Positions 20,629 to 29,451 of a stretch of 64,000 bases of DNA are shown here, in pieces. The stretch covers positions 1-64,000 of the forward strand of contig MTMG01000005.1 in NCBI GenBank assembly GCA_002010075.1, read 5' to 3'. Positions within the stretch are counted from its first letter, which is position 1. Each line of letters opens with the position of its first letter. Below the pieces are notes generated by a model. It ran no database searches. It was given only the letters and a program-made list of their open reading frames with translations, and was not told the DNA's origin. The position numbers were made by a program, and so were the translations under genes. Source of the stretch: Methanomicrobia archaeon JdFR-19. Lineage in GTDB: Archaea; Halobacteriota; Methanosarcinia; DSM-18856; Methermicoccaceae.

Positions 20629-20640
20629 TCATATATAAAG
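20629..20640 (+). promoter_or_regulatory. TATA box of the rpl37ae-rpoP operon
   Basis: CATATATAAAG lies about 50 bases before the rpl37ae start in the intergenic region after the divergently transcribed histidine kinase. Its match to the archaeal TATA consensus and its position suggest the operon promoter. Confidence 0.5.
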
Positions 20641-20689
20641 AAAGTGCTATCAAAAATCTTAAATCAAATGGAGCTTAGAGGGAAGACAG

Positions 20690-20968
20690 ATGACAAAGAA
20701 GTACACAAAAAAGGGAAGGAAAACAAAATCAGCTGGCAGGTTTGGACCAAGATACGGGAGGAAAGTGAGAAAACTCGTTGCAAACATAGAGGAAAAAATG
20801 CGTTCTCCACACAAATGTCCTTCTTGCGGTCATTTAAGTGTTAAAAGAATTGGCACAGGCATATGGAAGTGTAAAAAATGTGATTATACGTTTGCAGGGG
20901 GAACATATATCCCACAAACTCCTACAATGAAGTCTCTTCTTCGCTCGCTCGGGGGTGAAGAGAAATGA
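20690..20968 (+). CDS. Ribosomal protein L37Ae (eL43)
   Basis: The 92-residue basic large-subunit protein has the zinc ribbon CPSCG and CKKC around residues 43-65, flanked by [15 protein letters not shown]. It heads an operon with rpoP, a Brix protein, pcc1, prefoldin beta and a phosphoesterase, a conserved archaeal order. The stop TGA overlaps the rpoP start as ATGA. Confidence 0.95.
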   Translation: MTKKYTKKGRKTKSAGRFGPRYGRKVRKLVANIEEKMRSPHKCPSCGHLSVKRIGTGIWKCKKCDYTFAGGTYIPQTPTMKSLLRSLGGEEK

Positions 20969-21099
20969 GCATTTACAAATGTATACGGTGTGGCAGGGTG
21001 ATAGACATCGAAGAAACTGGGATGAGATGCCCAGAATGCTCGAGTCGTATATTCATCAAAGAGAAGCCAGCCAGAATAAAGAAAGTAAAGGCAATATGA
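20965..21099 (+). CDS. rpoP: DNA-directed RNA polymerase subunit P (Rpo12/RpoP)
   Basis: The 44-residue protein starts at the ATG overlapping the L37Ae stop and ends TGA at 21097-21099. The zinc-binding pattern is YKCIRCGR and CPECSSRIF, typical of the archaeal RpoP/eukaryotic Rpb12 subunit that stabilises the Rpo3-Rpo10 assembly of RNA polymerase. Such short genes are easily missed. Its stop overlaps the next ATG. Confidence 0.93.
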   Translation: MSIYKCIRCGRVIDIEETGMRCPECSSRIFIKEKPARIKKVKAI

Positions 21100-21548
21100 T
21101 AATAACAACATCAAGAAAACCATCTCGAAGGACCAGATCTTTTTCAAAAGCCCTTTCAGCGTATCTTGGAGCGAAGTATATAACAAGAGGGAAACGCAGT
21201 TTCCACAGTATTTTACAGGATGCACTGATGGATGATGGACACCTTATCGTGGTCTCTGAGAGACATGCCAATCCTTCAAAACTAACCTTTTTCAGAGAGG
21301 AAGAGGAGATTTTCTGGATCAGTTTTACAACCTCAAATCCTCCAAAACTTTATGAGGCACATTATGGGGAGATTGCTGTCCATGGCTCGAATGAACTTGC
21401 AAGAGACTTGTCGTTGTTTCTTCATGCCACCCCCGAAAGGACAAGAAAAACAATAGAGGTAGGACAGGACACCATAAAAATGAGACTCGACGATGAACCC
21501 GTTATTGTTCTTTATTTGAGAGGATACAAAAACGTGGAAAGAGAGTGA
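21096..21548 (+). CDS. Brix-domain ribosome biogenesis protein (IMP4-like)
   Basis: The 150-residue protein starts at the ATG overlapping the rpoP stop. The opening ITTSRKPSRRTRSFSKAL is the classic start of archaeal Brix/IMP4 proteins. The domain continues with HANPSKLTFFR and ends in YLRGYKNVERE. Relatives bind pre-rRNA during ribosome assembly. The position between rpoP and pcc1 fits the conserved archaeal operon. The stop is TGA. Confidence 0.85.
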   Translation: MIITTSRKPSRRTRSFSKALSAYLGAKYITRGKRSFHSILQDALMDDGHLIVVSERHANPSKLTFFREEEEIFWISFTTSNPPKLYEAHYGEIAVHGSNELARDLSLFLHATPERTRKTIEVGQDTIKMRLDDEPVIVLYLRGYKNVERE

Positions 21549-21555
21549 GAATAAG

Positions 21556-21780
21556 ATGAGATGCATCATAGAGGTGAAGGTATAGCACGCCGATGAGATA
21601 TACAATGCCCTGAGGATTGAAAGTACTGGCGAGAAAGAATGTGTCAGACTTGATGGAGATTTCATAGTGTTCGAGTTTGAAACAGAAGATGTCTCATCGT
21701 TAAGAGCTTCTGTAAATACGTGGCTGAGACTTCTGAAAGTGTGTATAGAGACATCTAAAACTATTGACAAAGATATTTAA
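21556..21780 (+). CDS. pcc1: KEOPS complex subunit Pcc1, with one in-frame TAG at codon 10
   Basis: The 74-residue protein dimerises at the centre of the KEOPS complex, which makes the t6A37 modification of tRNA. Family signs are YNALRIESTG, a beta strand DGDFIVFEFETED, and the signature LRASVNTWLRLLKV. TAG at 21583-21585 is residue 10, in the first beta strand (IIEVKV-O-HADEIYNAL). No usable start lies between TAG and the conserved core, so ordinary decoding would leave no gene. It sits in its conserved place between the Brix gene and prefoldin beta. The stop is TAA. Confidence 0.9.
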
Positions 21781-21815
21781 GGATTGAAGCACCTTCAACT
21801 CACAGGGTGATATGT

Positions 21816-22181
21816 ATGGGTTCTGAGATACCACCACAGCTGCAAAATCAGATTGCTCAACTTCAACAGGTTCAGCAACAACTCCAAGCACTCAGCTCTC
21901 AGAAAGTGCAAGTTGAGATGATGCTCAAAGAAACAGAGAATGCACTCGAAGAGCTGTCAAAACTCCCAGAGGGTGCTGTCGTGTATAAGGGTGTTGGCGA
22001 GTTGTTAATAAAGACTGACAAGGAAAGGGCTGAGGCCGAACTATCTGAAAAGAAAGAAACACTTGAAGTGAGAATAAAGGCAATCGAACGACAGGTAGAA
22101 AGACTTCAGGAAAGATTTCAGCAACTTCAGGAACAGGTCAGAAGTGCCATAGGTGCTTTCCAGTCTTCACAAGCTGAATGA
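21816..22181 (+). CDS. pfdB: Prefoldin subunit beta
   Basis: The 121-residue protein has the prefoldin beta layout: an N-terminal coiled coil (PQLQNQIAQLQQVQQQLQAL), the beta-hairpin region with VYKGVGELLIKTD, and a second Gln-rich coiled coil. The alpha2-beta4 jellyfish-shaped hexamer hands unfolded proteins to the thermosome. The ATG at 21816 is chosen over a GTG at 21807. The stop is TGA. Confidence 0.94.
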   Translation: MGSEIPPQLQNQIAQLQQVQQQLQALSSQKVQVEMMLKETENALEELSKLPEGAVVYKGVGELLIKTDKERAEAELSEKKETLEVRIKAIERQVERLQERFQQLQEQVRSAIGAFQSSQAE

Positions 22182-22184
22182 AGC

Positions 22185-22571
22185 ATGTGTCCGATTTTTG
22201 TTGTACAAAAACACGAGGCTTCACATCTCCACTGGGATTTCAGGCTTGAAATGGATGGTGTGCTAAAGAGCTGGGCGGTTCCAAAGGAGCCCCCTCTGAA
22301 ACCAGGGGAGAGAAGGCTTGCGATTCAGGTTGATGACCATGATGTATCGTACGCAAACTTTGAAGGAATCATACCGGAAGGACACTATGGGGCTGGAAAG
22401 GTCAGCATATATGACAAAGGTACCTATGAGTTAATAAAAAGAGAGAAGGATAAAATAAAAGTCCATCTCAATGGAAATAAACTCAAAGGAGATTATGTTC
22501 TTCTCAAATTCCCAAAAGCTGGAAAGGATGCTTGGCTACTTCTAAAAGCAAAAAGACAGTTAAAAAAATAA
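22185..22571 (+). CDS. Stand-alone DNA 3'-phosphoesterase (LigD PE-like)
   Basis: The 128-residue protein equals the PE domain of bacterial ligase D, which trims 3'-phosphates and ribonucleotides at DNA ends. The metal-binding residues are in [16 protein letters not shown] and in [12 protein letters not shown], followed by IPEGHYGAG. No ligase or polymerase domain is fused, as in other archaeal PE proteins. It begins three bases after prefoldin beta, so it is probably the last gene of that operon. The stop is TAA. Confidence 0.9.
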   Translation: MCPIFVVQKHEASHLHWDFRLEMDGVLKSWAVPKEPPLKPGERRLAIQVDDHDVSYANFEGIIPEGHYGAGKVSIYDKGTYELIKREKDKIKVHLNGNKLKGDYVLLKFPKAGKDAWLLLKAKRQLKK

Positions 22572-22607
22572 CAGATGAAAGTTTGATGTGAATCTTGTTT
22601 CCTTTTT

Positions 22608-22787
22608 TCACTCTTCCCTCATAGATATTGCTTCGGCTGGACAGACATCTATGCAAGCCTCGCACTCTGTACAAAGTTCTGGGTCAACAACAGCGACTTC
22701 TCCTTCCATGCGAATTGCCTCAACAGGGCATTCATCCACACAAGTTTCACATCCTGTACAAAGTTCTGGGTCAACATATGCTGGCAT
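22608..22787 (-). CDS. Two-cluster ferredoxin (2[4Fe-4S])
   Basis: The 59-residue protein has two CxxCxxCxxxCP motifs: CTGCETCVDECP and CTECEACIDVCP. The ATG at 22787 is preceded by a strong GGAGGG ribosome-binding site, which decides this start over a longer frame. It lies about 50 bases downstream of a radical SAM gene on the same strand and could supply electrons to it; that link is inferred from position only. The stop is at the end of the acidic AISMREE tail. Confidence 0.93.
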   Translation of the reverse strand: MPAYVDPELCTGCETCVDECPVEAIRMEGEVAVVDPELCTECEACIDVCPAEAISMREE

Positions 22788-22839
22788 TCTATTTCCCTCC
22801 TCTGCTTGCTCACACAACCACATATATAAACTTTGTTTT

Positions 22840-23853
22840 TTATGTGTAGAGATATCTGAGTTTCTTTGCATACTTCAATGCTTCAAGCATCTCATCCCCG
22901 CTCAGTCTTCTTGCAATCTCTGGATAGTCGAATGCATTGTATTCTGGTCTGTACTGAAACATGAGGTTGAACAGCACGTCTGGAATGTTCTCATGCACCC
23001 ACTCTATCACATGTCTCGTGCAACACCCCACATGATTCGGTAATACCAAATGCCTCAGTATTATCTCAGCATCTTCATATGCGGTCAGAAAGTTTCTTTT
23101 CACAATCTCGCTGTAATTTCTGACGTTCGAAAGTCTCTCTGCACACTCATCACTTCTGTATTTGAAGTCCCCAAGATACACATCAACAACGCCTTTCAGC
23201 AATTCAGCAACCTCGCTTGAATGATACATATTCGAATTCCACACCACAGGGATGTTCTCGTTGACATCCATCAGTATCTCAATGACAGTATGCACGTGAG
23301 GTGTGGGCGTGACGAAATTCACATTCCTCGAGCCTTGTCTGTATCTGATGTCCACTTTACCAGCCAGCTCCTTTGGTTTGACTGGAAAGCCAACCAACGG
23401 ATATTGAGATATGTCCCAGTTCTGACAGTACACGCATCTGAACACACACCCACTCAAGAATATGGTATGAGAGGGTATCAAAACCTCTTCCTCACCCATA
23501 TGAAGAAATTCAGATGAATAGTAAGATGTGGATGGGATTCTGCACCACCCGGTCTTCACAGTCCTATCGACCTTACATCTTCTCTCACAGAACTCGCATC
23601 TCCTTAGAATTTTTCTTGCAATTGCAAGCTTTAAACCAAGAAAATTTTTTACATCATCCTCTTTTGTTTCCTTTATCCTCTCCTCTTTCAATTCATACAT
23701 CTCAGGCAGAATCTTCTCATGCATTTTCCATAACTTTTTCAAATCGTCCTCTGGGTCAAAATCGACATATATGCTTTTTGAAACCTTGAAGACTGGGAAA
23801 AATCTCCCTTCAAGAATACCAAAATATCTTGAAAGAGGTTCTCTCCCTATCAC
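22840..23853 (-). CDS. Radical SAM protein, PflX/COG1313-like
   Basis: The 337-residue protein has an N-terminal cysteine cluster (CEFCERRCKVDRTVKTGWC), then the radical SAM motif CVFRCVYCQNWDISQ, and later NVNFVTPTPHVHTVIEIL. This pattern is that of the PflX/AmmeMemoRadiSam-type activases. The substrate is unknown. A MEMO-family gene, often linked with such activases, also occurs in the window but 38 kb away. The start GTG overlaps the upstream HisA-like stop (GTGA). The stop is TAA. Confidence 0.85.
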   Translation of the reverse strand: MIGREPLSRYFGILEGRFFPVFKVSKSIYVDFDPEDDLKKLWKMHEKILPEMYELKEERIKETKEDDVKNFLGLKLAIARKILRRCEFCERRCKVDRTVKTGWCRIPSTSYYSSEFLHMGEEEVLIPSHTIFLSGCVFRCVYCQNWDISQYPLVGFPVKPKELAGKVDIRYRQGSRNVNFVTPTPHVHTVIEILMDVNENIPVVWNSNMYHSSEVAELLKGVVDVYLGDFKYRSDECAERLSNVRNYSEIVKRNFLTAYEDAEIILRHLVLPNHVGCCTRHVIEWVHENIPDVLFNLMFQYRPEYNAFDYPEIARRLSGDEMLEALKYAKKLRYLYT

Positions 23854-24539
23854 CAATGCCCACCTCTCACAACATCCAGAGGAATGTGTCCAAGATGGAC
23901 TGCTGTTGATATCAAGACACCATCCACCCCAATCTCCCTCAGTCTCTCAATATCCTCCATACTCCTGACTCCCCCTCCGTACAACAGCTGGGAGTCCAGT
24001 ACATCCATGACATCATACACGAGTTTTTCATTGATGCCTCTATGCGTCCCAACCATGGATATGTCAAGCAAGATGCAACACTTGACTCCAAGAGAGGACA
24101 AAAAATCACACATCTCTCTCACACACATATCTGATTGCGAGAGCAAATTGCCATTACGAGTGTCTATGCTCACAACGAAATCATGGTCAGTCAACTCTTC
24201 AAACAAATGAAGGGGGGCTGTCTCTGTTCCCACCACAACATGCTCCACCCTCTGATAAACCTCCTTGAAGTCATCAACAGAACGAACCCCATAATCAAGC
24301 ATAACAGGGACAGGGATAAGAGATATCAAGGAAAGATTATCTGAAGGTCGGTTCATAATCCTGTCCAAATCAGCAACATAGACTTCCCTTGGCTTTACTG
24401 TCTCAAAAACATCAAGAATACCAGAAGATGAACAAATCCTGCTGAATTTTTCAACAGGCTCATACCTGTGCCTCTCTCCCTTGATTGCATGAACTACCAC
24501 ACCATCCATCACATCGAGAACGAACAATATTCGAAACAT
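23850..24539 (-). CDS. HisA/HisF-like TIM-barrel protein (COG1411)
   Basis: The 229-residue protein resembles phosphoribosylformimino-AICAR isomerase. It starts FVLDVMDGVVVHAIKGERHRY and has barrel strands ending MLDYGVRS, VVSIDTRNG and LYGGGVRS. This archaeal subgroup is distinct from true HisA and its reaction is not established. It stands divergently next to mfnB, which suggests, without proving, a link to methanofuran synthesis. The stop is TGA. Confidence 0.75.
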   Translation of the reverse strand: MFRILFVLDVMDGVVVHAIKGERHRYEPVEKFSRICSSSGILDVFETVKPREVYVADLDRIMNRPSDNLSLISLIPVPVMLDYGVRSVDDFKEVYQRVEHVVVGTETAPLHLFEELTDHDFVVSIDTRNGNLLSQSDMCVREMCDFLSSLGVKCCILLDISMVGTHRGINEKLVYDVMDVLDSQLLYGGGVRSMEDIERLREIGVDGVLISTAVHLGHIPLDVVRGGHW

Positions 24540-24591
24540 CTATATTCTATACACGAACTGGACTAAATAAAAGTAGTGGAGGGAGGACTCT

Positions 24592-25293
24592 GTGAAACTT
24601 CTCGTTAGCCCGTTAAGTGTGGAGGAAGCGATTGAGGCTTTGGATGGGGGGGCAGACATAATAGACGTTAAAAATCCCGATGAGGGGTCGCTTGGTGCAA
24701 ACTTCCCATGGGTCATACAGTCTGTAAAAACTGCCGTGGGCAAAAAAGTGCCAGTGAGTGCGACCATAGGAGACATGGAATTCAAACCGGGAACAGCAGC
24801 ACTTGCTGCACTTGGGGCTGCACTCGCTGGTGCGGACTACATAAAGGTCGGATTGTTTGGTGTCAAGAACGAGGAGCAGGCATTCAGAATGATGAAAAAA
24901 GTTTCAAAAGCTGTGAAAGATTACAATCCAGACAAAAAGGTTGTTGCTGCTGGCTATGCTGATTACACCAGAATAAACTCGGTATCTCCTTTCGTACTTC
25001 CGTCTGTGTGTGAGAAGGCTGATGTGGATATTGTCATGGTTGATACCGGTATCAAGGATGGAAAAAGTAGTTTTGAGTTCATGGGAGAAGACGGTCTCTC
25101 AGAGTTTGTCGAGCTTGCTCATTCATGTGGCCTTGAGTGTGCCCTTGCAGGAACTCTGAAGTTTGAGAATGTTGATGCACTCAAACGGATAAAGCCAGAT
25201 ATAGTTGGTGTGAGGGGGGTTGTGTGTGGGGGAGACAGAAAAAGTTCGATAAAAAAAGAGCTTGTCAAGAAATTTAAAGAGAGTCTTATGTGA
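24592..25293 (+). CDS. mfnB: 4-HFC-P synthase MfnB (methanofuran biosynthesis)
   Basis: The 233-residue TIM-barrel enzyme condenses two glyceraldehyde-3-phosphates into 4-(hydroxymethyl)-2-furancarboxaldehyde phosphate, the furan precursor of methanofuran. It starts with GTG and shows KLLVSPLSVEEAIEALDGG, DIIDVKNPDEGSLGANFPW, VSATIGDMEF and the catalytic-lysine strand DYIKVGLFG. Its presence marks an organism with the tetrahydromethanopterin/methanofuran C1 pathway. It converges on the flippase-like gene with an 8-base overlap and ends TGA. Confidence 0.93.
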   Translation: MKLLVSPLSVEEAIEALDGGADIIDVKNPDEGSLGANFPWVIQSVKTAVGKKVPVSATIGDMEFKPGTAALAALGAALAGADYIKVGLFGVKNEEQAFRMMKKVSKAVKDYNPDKKVVAAGYADYTRINSVSPFVLPSVCEKADVDIVMVDTGIKDGKSSFEFMGEDGLSEFVELAHSCGLECALAGTLKFENVDALKRIKPDIVGVRGVVCGGDRKSSIKKELVKKFKESLM

Positions 25294-26332
25294 ACTTCTG
25301 TGAATTGAAGAAATTCCTGATTTTTATGAAGTTTATCATCCCTCCAACGAATAAATCAAGATAGTAATGGATGAGACGCCAACTCAAAACCACAATTCCA
25401 AGCATGGAGTAAGGAACAATGTACGAAAATAATGCGAAAGCACCAAACTCAGCAACACCACTTGATCCAGGTGTAAGGGGTAGGGCAAGCAATATTGTCA
25501 GGGCAACTTGTATTCCTATCAAATGTGGCAGTATGCTGATCGGTTCCACATGTATCAGTCCGAGTACTATGAAAAGCAGAACTGAATACTGAAAGAACCA
25601 ATATGCAATGGTCGTGATAAAACCAAGAACAACGTATCTCCTCTCAATCGCAAGTTGGTCGATTCCTCTTGTGAATAAACTACATTCCCTCTCAATACTC
25701 TCATAAGAAATAGAGCTTTTAATCCATCCCTTCCCGAGTATTCTTTCAAAAAATCTTACCACCTTGCTCAGGATGTCTGCAACTCTTTTGGGTTTTTTTG
25801 CAACGCGCCTTGTTCCTATTACAATCACGAGAAGGAGAAAACCAACCGCACCGAGGAAAATCGAAAGTTCTGAACTTCCTGACTTCACAAGTGCCATCAC
25901 AGATACAGGAATCATACTCAGTATGAACAACAAATCAAGCACCCTCTCTCCAAAGATGACTGCACATGATAACCCATATGGAAGGCCACTTCTGCTCAGC
26001 ATGTGTATTCTCACTGGTTCCCCACCAGCCATTGAGGGGGTGATGGCGGAGAGTAGTAGGTTGTTGAATACCACGCTTAAGCATCTCATGAAGGGGACGG
26101 TGTGCCCTACCCCTTTACACAGCACCTTTATTCTCACTCCCCATACAACATATGCAAAATAATGCAGGAGTATCGCAGTAATCAGATACTCAGGTCTTAT
26201 CCTCAAAAGGTCCATAACATTTCTCTCAATTGTGAGGAGGAGAACAACACCCAAAGAAACAACACTCAGCAAAAGTGCAACTATAAAAAGCCTGTAAAAG
26301 TGTGCATATCTGTCTACACTATACCTGCTCAC
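25286..26332 (-). CDS. Lysylphosphatidylglycerol-synthase-TM / UPF0104 membrane protein
   Basis: The 348-residue protein has about eight transmembrane segments. It carries the UPF0104 family signatures SAITPSMAGGEPVRIHMLSR (residues about 95-115) and LPLTPGSSGVAEFGAFALF near the C-terminus. Relatives are flippase-like membrane proteins, and some archaeal members (AglD group) act in cell-surface glycosylation. The substrate is unknown. It begins with GTG five bases after the infB stop, so the two may be co-transcribed. The stop is TAA. Confidence 0.85.
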   Translation of the reverse strand: MSRYSVDRYAHFYRLFIVALLLSVVSLGVVLLLTIERNVMDLLRIRPEYLITAILLHYFAYVVWGVRIKVLCKGVGHTVPFMRCLSVVFNNLLLSAITPSMAGGEPVRIHMLSRSGLPYGLSCAVIFGERVLDLLFILSMIPVSVMALVKSGSSELSIFLGAVGFLLLVIVIGTRRVAKKPKRVADILSKVVRFFERILGKGWIKSSISYESIERECSLFTRGIDQLAIERRYVVLGFITTIAYWFFQYSVLLFIVLGLIHVEPISILPHLIGIQVALTILLALPLTPGSSGVAEFGAFALFSYIVPYSMLGIVVLSWRLIHYYLDLFVGGMINFIKIRNFFNSQKFT

Positions 26333-26336
26333 GATA

Positions 26337-28130
26337 TCATCTTCCCCAGAAAGGATTTTCCTTTCTCTTTATTTCAAGTATCTCCTCCAGTGCATCCTTT
26401 TCATCTTCTCGGAGAAGCTGAATCATATCCTGTTCAAGGACTTTTGCATGATTCTCTGGTATGTCAACGTAAAGCACATCTCCCTCTTTTATCTGTCTCC
26501 CAACTGTCACTCCCTCAATAGCGATTGCCAGCTCGTCCCCTATTCTTGCCTCATGTACGTTCTCGCCCCGTATCTGCATACCTTTCATATTCCCTACCCT
26601 CACCCCATCCTGTCTCATCAAGGGAACATTACTCCTGAGAGTTCCTTTGAGAACCCGCACACCAACAATCGCTGGCTTGCTTTGCCTGAACACACAGTCT
26701 GGGAGAATCTGAACTTTTGCTGGCTTTATAACTGCCTCAGCAACTCTCTTCTCAAGGGACTGTCTCTGCTCCTTCACCCAATTCTGATAATCTTCCACCA
26801 ACTTGTATATCACATCTCCACAAAATAATGTGACGTCTCTCTTCTCTGCCTCTTCCCTTGCATCTGGCAGTATGCGGACATTGAAGCCAAGAACAACCCT
26901 ATGAAACGGATCGTCAGATACCTCTGCCTCGACAACATCTCTCTTCGATATATCTCCCACATCTGCATATCTGATTGGTATATCTTCTCTCTTCAACTCA
27001 TTTGCAACCGCCTCAAGAGAACCAAGAACATCTGCCTTCACCACCACACCCGATGGCTCTGTGGGTATCTCAACACTCTCAGCTTCCTTTTTAATTTCCA
27101 GTATGGCATTTTCAAGCTCTTCTTGTGTACGCACAACCCTCAAAGTGGAGCCTGCTACAACATTTTCCAAGTCAGGCGCAACAACCTTCACACCCGAAGC
27201 TGCCACAACTCTCTTCACACCCACAAATCTGTCCTCAACCCTCAACTCATGGAGGGGCTTGGGTTTGAGAAGTGCCCTTACCTTTGTTATCACTGGCTCA
27301 TATTTTCCGCCTACCACCACCTTATCTCCCACTGCTATCGTGCCATCGTAAAGAATCACATCCACTGTGACTCCAAATCCTCTCTCCTCTCTAACCTCAA
27401 GAACGGTACCCACACCCGAGCCACTCACAGTTATCCTCAAAGAATCCTCAAGATACTTCTGGGCAAGACCTATCAACACCATCAGAACATCAGGTATCCC
27501 TTCACCGGTCCTCGCACTCATTGGAACTATACACACATTTCTTTTGAAGTCCTTTATCCTGTCGTATCTCTCCGCACTAAAACCTTGCTCATACAACTCC
27601 CCCACTATCTTGTACAATCTCTCATCAAGCTGACTTTTTGCCCTCTCTGACTGCTTTTCATACGACACCACGAAAGGTTCATCTGGGTATGGAATCCATC
27701 CTTCGACCTTATCTATCTTGTTCAGAGCTACGACAAACGGAGTCTTATACTGTCTGAGTATGTTCAAGGACTCAATTGTCTGTGGTCTGAACCCCTCGAT
27801 TATGTCAACGATGAGAAGGGCAAGGTCTGCAAGAGCGCCTCCCCTTTTTCTCAACGTCGTGAATGCATGATGTCCGGGCGTATCTATGAAAAGTAAGCCA
27901 GGTAATTTGAACTTCATGGATGCTGGAGCTATGCTCTTACACATATCTTCTATGACGCTTTTCGGAATCTCAGTTGCACCTATATGTTGTGTTATCGCAC
28001 CTGCCTCTTTTGTTGCGATGTTGGTGCCCCTTATTCTGTCAAGGAATGTGGTCTTTCCGTGGTCAACATGTCCAAGCACACACACAATAGGTGTTCTGAG
28101 TTCTCCCCTGTCTCTCTCATCACGCCCCAT
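26337..28130 (-). CDS. infB: Translation initiation factor aIF5B
   Basis: The 597-residue GTPase joins the ribosomal subunits and helps place initiator tRNA. The G motifs are GHVDHGKTTF (G1), FIDTPGHHAFTTL (G3) and ALNKIDKV (G4). Beta-barrel domains II and IV flank domain III. It is the short archaeal/eukaryotic-type core with no intein. It is the downstream gene of the L7Ae-S28e-L24e-ndk cluster. The stop is TGA. Confidence 0.96.
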   Translation of the reverse strand: MGRDERDRGELRTPIVCVLGHVDHGKTTFLDRIRGTNIATKEAGAITQHIGATEIPKSVIEDMCKSIAPASMKFKLPGLLFIDTPGHHAFTTLRKRGGALADLALLIVDIIEGFRPQTIESLNILRQYKTPFVVALNKIDKVEGWIPYPDEPFVVSYEKQSERAKSQLDERLYKIVGELYEQGFSAERYDRIKDFKRNVCIVPMSARTGEGIPDVLMVLIGLAQKYLEDSLRITVSGSGVGTVLEVREERGFGVTVDVILYDGTIAVGDKVVVGGKYEPVITKVRALLKPKPLHELRVEDRFVGVKRVVAASGVKVVAPDLENVVAGSTLRVVRTQEELENAILEIKKEAESVEIPTEPSGVVVKADVLGSLEAVANELKREDIPIRYADVGDISKRDVVEAEVSDDPFHRVVLGFNVRILPDAREEAEKRDVTLFCGDVIYKLVEDYQNWVKEQRQSLEKRVAEAVIKPAKVQILPDCVFRQSKPAIVGVRVLKGTLRSNVPLMRQDGVRVGNMKGMQIRGENVHEARIGDELAIAIEGVTVGRQIKEGDVLYVDIPENHAKVLEQDMIQLLREDEKDALEEILEIKRKENPFWGR

Positions 28131-28139
28131 CTTGCCTCC

Positions 28140-28562
28140 TCAATAATCAATAATCTCCTCATTAGAAAAGTGAATCGATATTTCCTTTTCAGCAGAATGT
28201 GGTGAGTCTGAAGCATGCACTATATTCTCACCTATATCGAGCCCAAAGTCCCCTCTTATTGTCCCTGGTGGAGACTCGATAGGGTTCGTTGCCCCACACA
28301 ACCTCCTCATAACCTCAATAGCACTATTCCCCTCAACCACCATACTAACAACAGGACCGCTCGTGATGAACTCAACAAGTGATGGGAAAAATGGCTTGTT
28401 CACATGCTCTGCATAATGTTCCTTAGCAGTTTCTTCGGAAAGGCGAACCATTTTCATGGCAACTATCTTCAAACCCTTCTGCTCGATCCTCTTTATCACC
28501 TCCCCGACTAAACCTCTCCTAACACCATCTGGCTTTACCATCACAAACGTCCTTTCAGTCAT
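28140..28562 (-). CDS. ndk: Nucleoside diphosphate kinase
   Basis: The 140-residue enzyme equalises NTP pools by phosphate transfer through a phosphohistidine. It opens [14 protein letters not shown], and the catalytic His lies in the signature [15 protein letters not shown]. Length is standard. Its place between L24e and infB is common in euryarchaea. The stop is TGA. Confidence 0.97.
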   Translation of the reverse strand: MTERTFVMVKPDGVRRGLVGEVIKRIEQKGLKIVAMKMVRLSEETAKEHYAEHVNKPFFPSLVEFITSGPVVSMVVEGNSAIEVMRRLCGATNPIESPPGTIRGDFGLDIGENIVHASDSPHSAEKEISIHFSNEEIIDY

Positions 28563-28577
28563 GAGAACCCTCCGAAA

Positions 28578-28757
28578 TTACTTTCTTGCTCTCCAAGCTT
28601 CTGTCCATCTGACCTTCCTTGGAATCCTCTTGAGAGCATGATTCTTCTCACACTTTGAACTGCAGTAAAAATAAATTGTTCCATCTCTTTTGACGAACAT
28701 CTTTCCTGTCCCCGGCTCAATCTTCCTCCCACAGAACGAGCATGTCTTATTCTCCAT
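28578..28757 (-). CDS. Ribosomal protein L24e
   Basis: The 59-residue large-subunit protein starts [18 protein letters not shown] and has a second cysteine pair ([10 protein letters not shown]) completing the zinc site. It then has the basic tail [15 protein letters not shown]. The stop is TAA at 28578-28580. It lies five bases downstream of S28e in the conserved L7Ae-S28e-L24e-ndk order. Confidence 0.95.
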   Translation of the reverse strand: MENKTCSFCGRKIEPGTGKMFVKRDGTIYFYCSSKCEKNHALKRIPRKVRWTEAWRARK

Positions 28758-28762
28758 TCAAA

Positions 28763-28969
28763 TCACCTTGTGAGTTTCTTGGCTTCTCTGGATGTCTCAC
28801 GTAACACCACGATGTCACCCACCTTAACAGGACCCATGATATTCCTTGTTATTATTCTCCCCTTATCCCTGCCCTCCAGTATTCTGACCTGCACCTGCCT
28901 GACCTCTCCATGCATTCCTGTGATTCCTACTACCTCTATAACCTCTGCAGCGTATCCCTCATCTGCCAT
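28763..28969 (-). CDS. Ribosomal protein S28e
   Basis: The 68-residue small-subunit protein starts at the ATG at 28969 ([10 protein letters not shown]). It contains [19 protein letters not shown] and the C-terminal family signature [12 protein letters not shown]. It sits ten bases after L7Ae and ends TGA. Confidence 0.95.
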   Translation of the reverse strand: MADEGYAAEVIEVVGITGMHGEVRQVQVRILEGRDKGRIITRNIMGPVKVGDIVVLRETSREAKKLTR

Positions 28970-28979
28970 CAAAAACACC

Positions 28980-29345
28980 TCACTTCAGAGAGGCAATCTT
29001 CTCAACAAGCTCATTGAGGGAGTCCTTTGCTTTTCCGGGGTCTATGATTGCAGCAGAGGCTGCTTTCACACTCAAACCACATGCAGCACCTAACTCGTTC
29101 TGACTCTTCACATACACATAGGGCACATTCTTCTCCTCACACAGAAGTGGCAAATGTGCCACTATCTCAGGTGGATTTACATCCTCGCTTATGAACACAA
29201 GTTTCGCAATCCCTCTTTCAACAGCCTTTGTAACCTCGTTCGTTCCCTTCCTTATCTTGCCTGTGTCTCTCGCTAACTCTAACGTCTCAAGAGCTTTGTT
29301 TTGTATCTCGGGTGGTACTTCAAACCTAACATAAATTTGTGCCAT
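28980..29345 (-). CDS. Ribosomal protein L7Ae (K-turn binding)
   Basis: The 121-residue protein binds kink-turn RNAs in the 50S subunit, box C/D and H/ACA sRNPs and archaeal RNase P. The RNA-binding core is [20 protein letters not shown], followed by [18 protein letters not shown] and the C-terminal [13 protein letters not shown]. The ATG at 29345 follows a GGAGGGATTGAAA ribosome-binding site, which rejects a longer frame. The stop is TGA. Confidence 0.96.
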   Translation of the reverse strand: MAQIYVRFEVPPEIQNKALETLELARDTGKIRKGTNEVTKAVERGIAKLVFISEDVNPPEIVAHLPLLCEEKNVPYVYVKSQNELGAACGLSVKAASAAIIDPGKAKDSLNELVEKIASLK

Positions 29346-29451
29346 TTTCAATCCCTCCTTCCGGGCATTTATAAAGCCCATCATCATTCATTGTCTGGCT
29401 GTTTTGATGAAGAGTATTTTCTATATAATGGTTTCTCTAATATTATTATCG

